36,711 nucleotides of DNA from Rhodospirillaceae bacterium (GTDB taxonomy: Bacteria; Pseudomonadota; Alphaproteobacteria; JAEULC01), in assembly GCA_023266845.1 (NCBI GenBank), contig JAHFPH010000020.1:1-36711 (forward strand), written 5' to 3'. A model generated the notes under the pieces. That model saw nothing but the letters and a program-made list of their open reading frames with translations. It was not told the DNA's origin and made no database searches. The stretch's first letter is position 1; the number at the start of each line of letters is the position of its first letter. The position numbers and the translations under genes are program-made. Positions 1-8,493 of the stretch are shown piece by piece.

Positions 1-192
<192 letters not shown>

Positions 193-205
193 AACTAAAA
201 TCGGA

Positions 206-1042
206 CTAAGACCGAATTGCTCTGAGCTTTGGATGGTTCACCGTTTCAAGGATTCGTTCGGCAGGAACTACCGAAGCCAATCCAAAATTTATCTGGTCAC
301 GATAGAAATCGCTAGCTTGCTCACCTTGATCAAGTTTGACTTTCCAGTGACCGTGCAAAAGGCCCAAAAGAAAATGAGCGCCTTCGGCAACTGGTTGCCG
401 ACCTGAGCGAGCTGCGGCAGGCACAGGAATTGTTCTCGCAACGAAGACCGGTGCCCCACTTAATCCTGCAATCGAAAATGCCTCAACCAAGTAGGCCTCG
501 ATCCCGACGTTTTGAGCCTTGGGCCATGCCGTACCAACACGTTCTTCAGGGATCATTGCAATCGTTCCTGACCTAACTAGGGGTAATATGCGTTCGACAC
601 CTGCAATCGAGGAAAATAGTCCAACCACATAAATATTATCGCCGATACCGATGCCTTTGCTTTTCAATGTTCGTGGTCCTGCCAAAAACATCGGGTCAAC
701 AGGAATTGGCATGCAGTCATATTCAGACGGGTCGAAAGGACACGGCACAACAGCTACGTCGATTGTTTCGTCGGTTTCGTGAAATACCCACTTGCTTGGC
801 TCGAATCGAACAACTGCGGATTGTCCATCTCGGCGATTGAGCCTGATTCCAACTAAGCCGTTCTGCTCACAACGCTCTGCCACATGGCGAGCGGTAACTA
901 AGTAGTGATGCGCGATCGACGAGTTAGACTCCATTGTAATGATGAAGCCAGTGGCTCGATCAACACTAGTGCCTGTCTCTACGCCAATTTTTGGTCCTTG
1001 AATGAAAACTACGCATTTTCGAATTCTGTCATCAAGACGCAT
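206..1042 (-). CDS. Trypsin-like serine protease, stand-alone, low GC
   Basis: A 278-residue protein with the order and motifs of a chymotrypsin-fold peptidase. His53 is in VTARHVAE, Asp95 in TIDVAVV, and Ser195 in AGLSGAPVF (GxSGxP type), so the His-Asp-Ser triad appears complete. There is no signal peptide, membrane segment or PDZ domain, so it should be cytoplasmic. The start is an ATG followed by a short leader into the first beta strand (CVVFIQG). Base composition is unlike the neighbours: three 60-base lines I counted gave 47, 47 and 55% GC against 78% for a line in the next gene. It sits between ligA (convergent, 13 bases away) and the aminopeptidase (same strand, 19 bases upstream). 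This suggests a recently acquired gene. The substrate is unknown. Confidence 0.8.
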   Translation of the reverse strand: MRLDDRIRKCVVFIQGPKIGVETGTSVDRATGFIITMESNSSIAHHYLVTARHVAERCEQNGLVGIRLNRRDGQSAVVRFEPSKWVFHETDETIDVAVVPCPFDPSEYDCMPIPVDPMFLAGPRTLKSKGIGIGDNIYVVGLFSSIAGVERILPLVRSGTIAMIPEERVGTAWPKAQNVGIEAYLVEAFSIAGLSGAPVFVARTIPVPAAARSGRQPVAEGAHFLLGLLHGHWKVKLDQGEQASDFYRDQINFGLASVVPAERILETVNHPKLRAIRS

Positions 1043-1061
1043 CTAACAAACCTTGAATTAT

Positions 1062-3107
1062 TTAGCGCATCAACGAAATTGTCGCCTGCTCCAGCCACTT
1101 GCGCGTGTCGGCGTCCACCAGAGGCGAGATCGTTTCGCGCACGCGGGCGTGGTAGGCGTCGAGCCAGGCGATTTCGTCGGCGCCCAGCATTTTCGGCTCG
1201 ATCAGGTTCAAATCGATCGGGCAGAGCGTGAGCGTCTCGAAGCCCAGCATCTCGCGCTCGGCGTCCGGCGCCTTGGGCAGCGCCACCACGGTCACCAGGT
1301 TCTCGACGCGGATGCCGTAGGCGCCGGTTTTGTAATAGCCCGGCTCGTTCGACACGATCATTCCGGGCAGCAGCGCCACCGTGTTCGGCACTTTGGAAAT
1401 ACGGTGCGGGCCTTCGTGCACGGCGAGGTAGCTGCCGACGCCGTGGCCGGTGCCGTGGTCGAAGTCGAGGCCCGCGTCCCACAGCGCCCTGCGCGCCAGC
1501 GGATCCAACTGGCTGCCCGAGGTGCCGCGCGGGAACCGCGCCGTGGCGACCGCGATATGCCCTTTGAGCACGCGCGTGAAACGGTCGCGCATCTCTTCCG
1601 TCGGCCGGCCGATGGCGATGGTGCGCGTGACGTCGGTCGTGCCGTCGAGATATTGCGCGCCGGAATCGAGCAGGAACAGCGTACCCGGCTCGATTTTGCG
1701 ATTGGTCGACTCGGTGGAGCGGTAATGCACGATGGCGCCGTTCGGCCCCGATCCCGCGATGGTGTCGAAGCTGAGATCGCGGAAATTCTCGCCCTCGCGC
1801 CGCAGGGCTTCCAGCTTGGCGGAGGCGTCGAGCTCGCGCAGCGAGCCCTTCGGCACCTCGCGCGCCAGCCAGGCGAAGAACCGGCACAACGCCGCGCCGT
1901 CGCGCCGGTGCGCCGCCCGCGCGCCGTCGAGCTCGGTGCGGTTCTTCACCGCCTTGGGCAAGGCGCAGGGATCCTCGCCCAACACCGGCTTGGCGCCGGC
2001 CTTGGTGAGCCGGTCGAGGATGGCGGCACCCGCCGTGGCCGCGTCCACCAGCACGCACTTGCCGTGCAACGCGTCGAGCGCGGCGATGAAGGTATCGGGC
2101 TTTTCCACCGCCACGGCGTTGCCGAGATGCGCGCGGGTCGCGGGCAACAGCTTGCGCGGGTCGATGAACAGCCTGGTCGGCCCATCCCGGCTGACGATGG
2201 CGAAGCCGAGCGGCAAGGGCGTGCGCGCCACGTCGGCGCCGCGGATATTGAACAGCCAGGCGATCGAGGCAGGATCGGTCAGCACCGCCGCGTCGAATCC
2301 GTCGCCGATGAGCTTCGCCGCCACGTCCTGACGCTTTTCGGCCGTGCCGCGCCCGGCGAATTCGTCGGGCTGCGGGCGCACCGGCGCTAAGGGCGGCGGC
2401 GGCTGGTCGGGCCACACCGCGTCGATCGGATTTTTCTCCACGGCCACGAACACACCGCCGGCCTTGGCGCAAGCCGCCGACAGGCGCTCGACCGTGCCAT
2501 GGGTCAGCACCCAGGGGTCGTAGCCCACGCGCTCGCCGGGCTTGAGATTGGCCGCCAGATACTCGCCCGGCGGCTGGTCGGTGATGTGACGCGGCTCGAA
2601 CGCGTCGACGTCCACCTGGTCGCGCACCTGCAGCGTGTAGCGGCCGTCGACGAAAATCGCCGCGCGATCCATCAGCACCACGGCCATGCCGGCCGAGCCG
2701 CCGAACCCGGTCAACCATTTCAGGCGTTGCGCGCGCTTGGCGACGTATTCGCCCTGATGCTCGTCGGCGCGCGGCACCACGCATCCGGCAAGGCCGCGGC
2801 GCTTGAGCTCGGCGCGCAGATCGGCCAGGCGTTTGGCGCGATCGGCCGGCGGCGCACCCGCGTCGCCGCGCGCGGTTTCCATCTCGCGTTTCAACGCGCT
2901 GAGTTGCGCCACCAGGGCCGGCGACGGATCGGCCGCGATCAGCGCCATCCAGCCCTCGGGATCGGCGGCCGGAACGGGTGCTGCAAGCACCCCGGCCAGA
3001 AGGTCGCGCACTTCGGCCGCGCTCATGCCCGGCCCGGCCTTGGCCAGCAGCCGGTCCAGGGCCGCGTCGCCCTGGTAGGTATCCCGGCAGGCGCTATCGG
3101 GCGTCAT
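1062..3107 (-). CDS. Xaa-Pro aminopeptidase, M24B family (XPNPEP1-like)
   Basis: A 681-residue metallopeptidase that removes an N-terminal residue preceding proline. It has two creatinase-like N-terminal domains and a C-terminal pita-bread domain. The five metal ligands can be placed at Asp481, Asp492, His555 (GTGHGVG), Glu588 (SNEPGYY) and Glu602 (RVEN). His564 in VHEGPH fits the second catalytic histidine. The spacing His-9-His, His-33-Glu and Glu-14-Glu resembles the eukaryotic cytosolic XPNPEP1 branch more than E. coli PepP. The first 70 or so residues (start ATG at 3105-3107) exceed the usual 600-residue length of this branch, so the true start could be a later Met such as residue 28, although the upstream part has the same codon usage. 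It probably acts in the cytoplasm in peptide turnover. Confidence 0.9.
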   Translation of the reverse strand: MTPDSACRDTYQGDAALDRLLAKAGPGMSAAEVRDLLAGVLAAPVPAADPEGWMALIAADPSPALVAQLSALKREMETARGDAGAPPADRAKRLADLRAELKRRGLAGCVVPRADEHQGEYVAKRAQRLKWLTGFGGSAGMAVVLMDRAAIFVDGRYTLQVRDQVDVDAFEPRHITDQPPGEYLAANLKPGERVGYDPWVLTHGTVERLSAACAKAGGVFVAVEKNPIDAVWPDQPPPPLAPVRPQPDEFAGRGTAEKRQDVAAKLIGDGFDAAVLTDPASIAWLFNIRGADVARTPLPLGFAIVSRDGPTRLFIDPRKLLPATRAHLGNAVAVEKPDTFIAALDALHGKCVLVDAATAGAAILDRLTKAGAKPVLGEDPCALPKAVKNRTELDGARAAHRRDGAALCRFFAWLAREVPKGSLRELDASAKLEALRREGENFRDLSFDTIAGSGPNGAIVHYRSTESTNRKIEPGTLFLLDSGAQYLDGTTDVTRTIAIGRPTEEMRDRFTRVLKGHIAVATARFPRGTSGSQLDPLARRALWDAGLDFDHGTGHGVGSYLAVHEGPHRISKVPNTVALLPGMIVSNEPGYYKTGAYGIRVENLVTVVALPKAPDAEREMLGFETLTLCPIDLNLIEPKMLGADEIAWLDAYHARVRETISPLVDADTRKWLEQATISLMR

Positions 3108-3194
3108 GCGCGGTTTGCAACCCTTTGACGGGGCTATTGCCTATCGGCTTGACGAAATTGAGGCGAATCAAAGGCATCGCTATGCACTCCGCTC

Positions 3195-3230
3195 ATTGCT
3201 GCGATGCAGCAATCCCCCTAATCGCGGGGG
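3195..3230 (+). promoter_or_regulatory. Paired hairpins in the DUF1127 leader
   Basis: The 238 bases before the DUF1127 gene hold two adjacent inverted repeats. The first is ATTGCTGC (3195-3202), a GAT loop, then GCAGCAAT (3206-3213), a perfect 8-base-pair stem. The second is CCCCC (3214-3218) and GGGGG (3226-3230). In an mRNA these would stack directly on each other. A TTGACG at 3149-3154 could be a -35 element, but I find no convincing -10 at the right distance. Whether the hairpins regulate the gene or belong to a small RNA is not known. Confidence 0.35.
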
Positions 3231-3345
3231 CTTCCCGGGTCTATTTAATACCCCGCAAGCGACGGCGAAAGCCTGAAACCGCCGACCCGACGGTTCCCGC
3301 CTTGTACGCCGCGCAAGCCAACAAACAAACCGAAGGATGTGGGTC

Positions 3346-3924
3346 ATGTACGATGGAACGAACTTCAAAACGCCGGACGCCCAGCCGCTGAGCCTCAGCG
3401 ACGCCGACCGGTTGATCCAGCGCGCCTATGCGCAGCGCAATGCCGCGATCGCCGAGGCGCTCGCCAAGCTATTCGTGGTCCCGATTCTGTGGCTGCGCCG
3501 CCGGGCCGAAACCGCCCGCGCCGCGCGCGAGCTGCTGTCGCTGGACGACCGTTCGCTGGACGATATCGGCATTTCCCGCGCCGACATCCATGAGATGGTC
3601 TACGTCGCGCGCCGGGCCGGCCCCGCCCTGCGCGGCGAGATGCTGGTGAATTTCGTGCGCGACAAGATCGCCAACCCGATCCGCCGGTGGCGCCTGCGCG
3701 AGCGCACGCGGCGCGAGTTGATGCAGCTGGACGACGCGATGCTGCGCGATATCGGCATCGAACGCGGCCAGATCGAGGGCATCGCCGCCGCCGTGGCCGA
3801 CGCGAACGCCGATGGCCGCGAGCTGCCGGTGACCGCGGCGCTGGTGCTGGGCGGCTTCGACATGCCGGCTCCGGCCAACGCCAACGTGCTGGCTCGCCGT
3901 ACGGTCGGCGAAGCGGCCGACTAA
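3346..3924 (+). CDS. Tandem DUF1127 protein
   Basis: A 192-residue protein holding two DUF1127 modules, at about residues 49-82 (ARAARELLSLDDRSLDDIGI) and 114-147 (RELMQLDDAMLRDIGIERGQ). Most DUF1127 proteins are 40-80 residues with one module; in alphaproteobacteria small members have been linked to RNA turnover and phosphate or stress physiology. Each module keeps the Arg-rich helix and the L-x-D-x-x-L-x-D-I-G-I turn. An ATG lies at 3337, but GAAGGA at 3332-3337 is placed correctly (8 bases) for the ATG at 3346, so I chose that one. The C-terminal 45 residues are Ala-rich and probably unstructured. Transcribed alone and followed by two hairpins. The function is unknown. Confidence 0.85.
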   Translation: MYDGTNFKTPDAQPLSLSDADRLIQRAYAQRNAAIAEALAKLFVVPILWLRRRAETARAARELLSLDDRSLDDIGISRADIHEMVYVARRAGPALRGEMLVNFVRDKIANPIRRWRLRERTRRELMQLDDAMLRDIGIERGQIEGIAAAVADANADGRELPVTAALVLGGFDMPAPANANVLARRTVGEAAD

Positions 3925-3949
3925 CTTACCCTCAGCTCAAGGTTCCCCC

Positions 3950-3977
3950 GGCATCGCCTGTTCCCCCGGGCGATGCC
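3950..3977. terminator. Hairpin between convergent genes, first
   Basis: GGCATCGCC (3950-3958) and GGCGATGCC (3969-3977) form a perfect 9-base-pair stem around a 10-base loop, 25 bases after the DUF1127 stop. There is no T run, so it is at best a weak intrinsic terminator for the plus strand. Confidence 0.5.
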
Positions 3978-3981
3978 TTGA

Positions 3982-4018
3982 CCGGCGGTCCTCCTTCCCT
4001 GCGTTGGAGGGCCGCCGG
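3982..4018. terminator. Hairpin between convergent genes, second
   Basis: CCGGCGGTCCTCC (3982-3994) pairs with GGAGGGCCGCCGG (4006-4018), 13 base pairs with one G-U, around an 11-base loop. It lies 16 bases from the prmA stop on the other strand and can fold on both transcripts, so it probably separates the convergent DUF1127 and uvrD-prmA units. A short CTTAACCTT stretch follows on the plus strand. Confidence 0.6.
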
Positions 4019-4034
4019 CCCTTAACCTTCCCCG

Positions 4035-4901
4035 TCAGTTCTTCCGGAAACTCGCGGCGGCCCAGCGGCCGAGCGTATCGACGCGCTCGAGCGTCAGGCC
4101 GCGCGCGCGATGCGCGGCGATCACCGCCTGGGCCTGGTCGGGATAGAATCCCGACAGGATGGCGCGGCCGCCGCGGTTGAGTCGCCGCGCGAGAGCGGGC
4201 GCCAGCGCGACCAGCGGCCGTTGCAGGATGTTCGACACGATCAAGTCGTAGCGCCCGGCGCGAACCGTGCGGCTGCGATAGCCGTCGCCATGCACCGCCC
4301 GCACCAGCGCGGCCAGGCCGTTGTCGCGCGCGTTGCCGCGCGTCACCCGCGCCGCCTCGGGCGCGATGTCGACCGCCAGCACCTTCACGCGCCAGCGCAG
4401 CGCCGCCGCCAGCGACAGGATTCCAGAGCCGCAGCCCATGTCGAGCGCGCGGGCCGATTTCCAGCGTGGCCGGCGCCTAGCCAGCCGGTCCAGCGCCAGC
4501 AGGCACAATTTGGTGGTCTCGTGCTGGCCCGATCCGAACGCCTCGCCCGCGTCGATGCACAGCTTCAACCTGCCTGGCGCGTCGGGCCGGTCATGCGAGG
4601 GATGCACCAGAAAGCACCCGGCGGCGATCGGCTGGAAGCTGCGGCGGTTTTCCGCCAGCCAGTCTTTTCGCGGCAAGGCTTCGATGGCGACGTCCGGCTC
4701 GGCGATCCCCAGCGAAGCCGCGATCAGCGCCAGCGCCGCCGCCAGTTTCGCGCGATCCGGCCTAGGCCCGATGGCTTCGATGCGCCAATCCCCGCCCTGA
4801 GCCTGCTCGAAGGCCGAAACGGCCTCGGCGAACGGCTCAAGCGCCTCGATGAAAGCGTCTGAAGCGGAGGCGGGAACGGTAAGGACGATGCTGACGCGCA
4901 C
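4035..4901 (-). CDS. prmA: Ribosomal protein L11 methyltransferase
   Basis: A 288-residue SAM-dependent enzyme that trimethylates ribosomal protein L11. The N-terminal 100 residues form the L11-recognition domain. The signature FGSGQHETT spans 122-130, the SAM motif I LDMGCGSGIL spans 153-162, the acidic residue after strand 2 is Asp178 (AVDIA), and the NIL motif is at 224-226. The start is a GTG (4899-4901). The gene lies 12 bases downstream of uvrD on the same strand, so it is almost surely cotranscribed with it; the pairing is positional, with no obvious functional link. Length fits the family. Confidence 0.93.
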   Translation of the reverse strand: MRVSIVLTVPASASDAFIEALEPFAEAVSAFEQAQGGDWRIEAIGPRPDRAKLAAALALIAASLGIAEPDVAIEALPRKDWLAENRRSFQPIAAGCFLVHPSHDRPDAPGRLKLCIDAGEAFGSGQHETTKLCLLALDRLARRRPRWKSARALDMGCGSGILSLAAALRWRVKVLAVDIAPEAARVTRGNARDNGLAALVRAVHGDGYRSRTVRAGRYDLIVSNILQRPLVALAPALARRLNRGGRAILSGFYPDQAQAVIAAHRARGLTLERVDTLGRWAAASFRKN

Positions 4902-4913
4902 GAAACCCCGGCG

Positions 4914-7199
4914 TCACGCCGTCGCGTTTTGCACGAAGCTGTCGATCACCTTCTTGCGTCCGGCCTTGTCGAACTCGATTTCCAGCTTGTCGCCGTCCAC
5001 CGCCGCCACGGTGCCGTAGCCGAATTTCTGGTGGAATACCCGCGCGCCCCGGGCGAAACGGCCGGTAGGCTTGCCTTCGATCTCGCGCGCCGTGCCGTCG
5101 ATCAGCAGCGCGCCGCGACCGTCCGGGCCGAAGCGCCGTTGCCCGCGCTCGCCGCGCCGGCGCCACATCACGGCCTCGTCCGGCGGCGCGCCGCCGTCGT
5201 TGTCCGCCGCCACGAGACCCGGCACACCGTCGATCTCCACCTCGTCCGCCGGCAATTCGCCGATGAAGCGCGACGGCAGGCAGGCGATCCAGGCGTTGTG
5301 TATGCGGCGGTGCTGGACATGCGACACGATCACGCGCTTCTTGGCGCGCGTCAGCCCGACATAGGCAAGCCGCCGCTCCTCTTCCAATGCCTTGGCGCCG
5401 CTTTCGTCGAGCGCCCGGCGGTTGGGGAACAGATCCTCCTCCCAGCCCGGCAGGAACACCGTGTCGAATTCCAGCCCCTTGGCGGCGTGCAGCGTCATGA
5501 TGCTGACCACGTCCACCCCCGCGTCGGTCGCCTGCTCCATCACCAAGCTGACATGGTCCAGGAACCCGGCCAGGTTCTCGAACTCCGCCGTGGCGGGGAT
5601 CAACTCCTTGAGGTTGTCGAGCCGCCCCGGCGCCTCGGCCGCCTTGCTGTCGCGCCACATGCCGATATAGCCGGATTCCTCCAGCACGATCTCGGCCAGC
5701 TCGGGATGCGGCGTGGCGTCGAGCTGCCCGCGCCAGCGGTCGAGATCGTTGAGCAGGCCGGTCAGCGCGCGTTTCGCCGCGGGCTTCAACTCGTCGCTCG
5801 CCACCAGCTCGCGGCAGGCGGTGCTGAGCGGCAGGCGCTTGGCGCGCGCCAGCGCGTGCGCGGCGGCCATGGTCGTGTCGCCGATACCCCGTCGCGGCAG
5901 GTTGACAATGCGCTCGAACGCCAGGTCGTCGTCCGGCTGGTTGACCACGCGCAGATAGGCCATCGCGTCGCGGATCTCTTGCCGTTCATAGAACCGTGGC
6001 CCGCCGACCACGCGGTACGGCACACCCAGCGTCATCAGCCGCTCTTCGAACTCGCGGGTCTGGAAGCCGGCGCGCACCAGGATCGCCATCCCCGCGGGAG
6101 ATTCCTTTTTCCGTTGCAGCGCTTCGATCTCCTCGCCCACGAAGCGCGCCTCGTCCTCGCCGTCCCACGAGGCGCGCAGGCGCAGCTTCTCGCCGTGCTC
6201 GCCGTCCTTGGGCTCGGTCCACAGCGTCTTGCCGAGGCGATCGCGGTTATGCGCGATCAGCGCCGAGGCGGCGGCCAGGATGCGCGGGGTGGAGCGGTAG
6301 TTGCGCTCGAGGCGCACCACCTTGGCGCCGGGGAAATCCTGCTCGAAGCGCAGGATGTTGCCGACCTCGGCGCCGCGCCAGCCATAGATCGACTGGTCGT
6401 CGTCGCCCACGCAGCAGATGTTGCGGTGGGCCTGCGCCAGAAGCCTGAGCCACAGATACTGGGACACGTTGGTGTCCTGGTATTCGTCCACCAGGATGTA
6501 CTTGAAGCGGCTTTGATACTCCGCCAGCAGATCGGCGTTGCTCTTGAACAGGGTCAGGTTCAGCAGCAGCAGGTCGCCGAAATCGGCGGCATTCAGCGTG
6601 CGCAGCCGTTCCTGGTACTGGCGATAGATGTTCAGCGCCATGCCGTTGGCGAGCTCGCCGGCCTCGCCCGACGTCACCTGCTCGGGATTGAGCCCCCGGT
6701 CCTTCCAGCGCTGGATCACCGCCGACATCACGCGCGCCGGCCATTTCTTGTCGTCGATATCCTCGGCCGAGAGAATCTGCTTCAAGAGCCTGATCTGGTC
6801 GTCGGCGTCGAGGATGGTGAAATTGGTGCGCAGGCCGACCAACTCAGCGTGCCGGCGCAGGATGCGCGCGGCGATGGAATGGAACGTACCGAGCCACCAG
6901 CCCTCGACCGGCCGGGCGAGCAGGTGCTCGACCCGATGCTTCATTTCGTTGGCCGCCTTGTTGGTGAAAGTGACCGCCAGAATCTGCGCGGGCATGGCCC
7001 GGGCGGTGGCCAATAGATGCACCAGACGCGAGGTCAGCACGCGGGTCTTGCCCGTGCCCGCGCCGGCCAGCACCAGCACCGGCCCGTCCAACGCCTCGAC
7101 GGCCTCGAGCTGGGCCGTGTTCAGGCCCCGGAGTTGCGGCGGCGCGGTCGTCGCAGCCGCGGCCTTGGCCGCGCCCAGGGAACTCACACTGTCGGTCAT
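4914..7199 (-). CDS. uvrD: UvrD/PcrA-type 3'-5' DNA helicase
   Basis: A 761-residue superfamily 1A helicase, acting in nucleotide excision repair, mismatch repair and removal of RecA or stalled complexes. Visible motifs: Q-motif Gln30, Walker A AGAGTGKT at 45-52, motif Ib TFHSIAARIL near 105, Walker B VDEYQDTN at 237-244, motif III GDDDQSIYGWRGA at 265-277, motif IV LERNYRS, motif V TLHAAKGLEFD and motif VI YVGLTRAKKR. The C-terminus has the small Tudor-like fold (HQKFGYGTVAAVDGDKLEIE) by which UvrD/PcrA contacts RNA polymerase. The first 25 residues are a loose Ala/Thr-rich extension. It leads a two-gene unit with prmA. Confidence 0.95.
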   Translation of the reverse strand: MTDSVSSLGAAKAAAATTAPPQLRGLNTAQLEAVEALDGPVLVLAGAGTGKTRVLTSRLVHLLATARAMPAQILAVTFTNKAANEMKHRVEHLLARPVEGWWLGTFHSIAARILRRHAELVGLRTNFTILDADDQIRLLKQILSAEDIDDKKWPARVMSAVIQRWKDRGLNPEQVTSGEAGELANGMALNIYRQYQERLRTLNAADFGDLLLLNLTLFKSNADLLAEYQSRFKYILVDEYQDTNVSQYLWLRLLAQAHRNICCVGDDDQSIYGWRGAEVGNILRFEQDFPGAKVVRLERNYRSTPRILAAASALIAHNRDRLGKTLWTEPKDGEHGEKLRLRASWDGEDEARFVGEEIEALQRKKESPAGMAILVRAGFQTREFEERLMTLGVPYRVVGGPRFYERQEIRDAMAYLRVVNQPDDDLAFERIVNLPRRGIGDTTMAAAHALARAKRLPLSTACRELVASDELKPAAKRALTGLLNDLDRWRGQLDATPHPELAEIVLEESGYIGMWRDSKAAEAPGRLDNLKELIPATAEFENLAGFLDHVSLVMEQATDAGVDVVSIMTLHAAKGLEFDTVFLPGWEEDLFPNRRALDESGAKALEEERRLAYVGLTRAKKRVIVSHVQHRRIHNAWIACLPSRFIGELPADEVEIDGVPGLVAADNDGGAPPDEAVMWRRRGERGQRRFGPDGRGALLIDGTAREIEGKPTGRFARGARVFHQKFGYGTVAAVDGDKLEIEFDKAGRKKVIDSFVQNATA

Positions 7200-7253
7200 G
7201 CCCGAGATATAGACCGTATCGGGCCCCGTTTCACCCCCGCGATGCGGATCGGG

Positions 7254-7988
7254 TCAGCGCCCGTTCTTCTTGCGCCAGTCCGCGAAGGCCGCGAGGGTCT
7301 TTTCATCGGTCGCGGGATAAAGGCCCACGATCGACTGCCCGGCCTGCACCCGTTCCATCACGAAATCCTCGAACGCGGTCATTTCGTGCGCCTCTTCGGC
7401 GATCTCGTTGGCAAGGTGGGCAGGAATCACCACCACGCCCTCGTCGTCGCCCACCACGATGTCGCCGGGATAGACCGGCACGTCGCCGCAGCCCACCGGC
7501 ACGTTCAAATCCACGGCGTGATGGCGGATCAGGTTGGTGGGCGCCGCCGGCCGCGCGTGATAGCTGGGCATCGCCAGCTCGGCGATGCCGGGCGAATCGC
7601 GGAACCCGCCATCGGTCACGATTCCCGCCGCGCCGCGCTGCATCAGCCGCGCCACCAGGATGCCGCCGGCCGAGGCCGCGCGCGGGTCGCCGCGCGAATC
7701 GATGACGAAGACATGGCCGGGCGGGCAAGCCTCGATGCCCTTGCGCTGGGGATGCGAGGGGTCCTTGAACACGTCCAGCTTGTCCAAATCCTCGCGCGCC
7801 GGGATGTAGCGTAGCGTATAGGCCTCGCCCACCATCTGCTTGCCGCCTGGATTGATGCGCCGCGGCCCCTGCATGAAGGTGTTGCGGAATCCGCGCTTGA
7901 ACAGCGCGGTGGTCAGCGTCGCGGTGCTGACATGGCGCAGCTTTTCACGGTTTTGCGGCGTAAGGCGGGTCGCTTTTGTTTCGGTCAT
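7254..7988 (-). CDS. RraA-family protein / HMG-aldolase-like
   Basis: A 244-residue member of the RraA/dimethylmenaquinone methyltransferase-like fold. This family includes RNase E inhibitors and class II pyruvate aldolases such as 4-hydroxy-4-methyl-2-oxoglutarate (HMG) aldolase. The loop GIVTDGGFRDSPGI contains Arg130-Asp131, the pair that binds substrate and the divalent metal in HMG aldolase, and a Gly-Gly at 108-109 sits where the pyruvate site lies. True RNase regulators lack this chemistry, so an aldolase, decarboxylase or hydrolase role in organic-acid catabolism is more likely. It is about 25-80 residues longer than E. coli RraA at its ends. It precedes uvrD by 54 bases on the same strand, so partial cotranscription is possible. 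Confidence 0.8.
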   Translation of the reverse strand: MTETKATRLTPQNREKLRHVSTATLTTALFKRGFRNTFMQGPRRINPGGKQMVGEAYTLRYIPAREDLDKLDVFKDPSHPQRKGIEACPPGHVFVIDSRGDPRAASAGGILVARLMQRGAAGIVTDGGFRDSPGIAELAMPSYHARPAAPTNLIRHHAVDLNVPVGCGDVPVYPGDIVVGDDEGVVVIPAHLANEIAEEAHEMTAFEDFVMERVQAGQSIVGLYPATDEKTLAAFADWRKKNGR

Positions 7989-8018
7989 TGGTCCGGCTGT
8001 CCTCTCTTGCCCCGATGC

Positions 8019-8345
8019 CTAATCCTTGAACACGAAAAAGGCCGCCGCAACCAAACAGCCGAAGCCGGCGAGATGGTTCCAGCGGATCGACTCGCCGATA
8101 TAGAAGATGGCGAACACGGCGAACACACTGAGCGTGATGATTTCCTGAACAGTCTTCAACTGCACCACGCTGAAGTCGCCGTAACCCCAGCGATTGGCCG
8201 GCACCATCAGGCAATACTCGAAAAACGCTATGCCCCAGCTCGCCAGGACCGCATGCCACAGCGGCACATGCGTGAATTTAAGATGCCCGTACCAGGCGAA
8301 GGTCATGAACACGTTCGAGGCGGTGAGCAAGGCTATGGTGTGCAT
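8019..8345 (-). CDS. DUF486 small membrane protein
   Basis: A 108-residue hydrophobic protein with four predicted transmembrane helices, starting MHTIALLTASNVFMTFAWYG and ending in SIRWNHLAGFGCLVAAAFFV. The residues FMTFAWYGHLK and FFEYCLMVPANRWGYG are hallmarks of DUF486, a family distantly related to small drug/metabolite transporters, with no proven function. A much longer frame continues upstream, but GGAGA at 8356-8360 lies 10 bases before this ATG and the extra residues have no homologous look. It diverges from the HtrA-like gene; the 148 bases between them show no promoter I can defend. Confidence 0.85.
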   Translation of the reverse strand: MHTIALLTASNVFMTFAWYGHLKFTHVPLWHAVLASWGIAFFEYCLMVPANRWGYGDFSVVQLKTVQEIITLSVFAVFAIFYIGESIRWNHLAGFGCLVAAAFFVFKD

Positions 8346-8493
8346 CGGCTTAACATCTCCGTCGCACTGGGGCATTTGCAGTATGCCCGCGCCGTTGGCG
8401 CTGGTCTTGCATGATGCCGGGGGAGTGAATGGTACGGCCGGTTGCGCGGTGTTACGATGTAAGCGACCGGACCGTTTCGGATAGGGGTTTTCC

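Noticed and set aside
206-1042. Idea that the protease belongs to a phage-defence island
   Set aside because: It stands alone: no nuclease, helicase, TIR, sensor domain or integrase is next to it, so only transfer is supported.
1053-2390. Plus-strand frame of 445 codons opposite the aminopeptidase
   Set aside because: Antisense shadow of a gene with five placed metal ligands; low-complexity Arg/His/Ala/Gln composition.
4929-7016. Plus-strand frame of 695 codons opposite uvrD
   Set aside because: It is antisense to a clear helicase with all motifs; the translation is rich in His, Gln, Arg and Val as expected from the mirror of GC-rich codons, with no domain.
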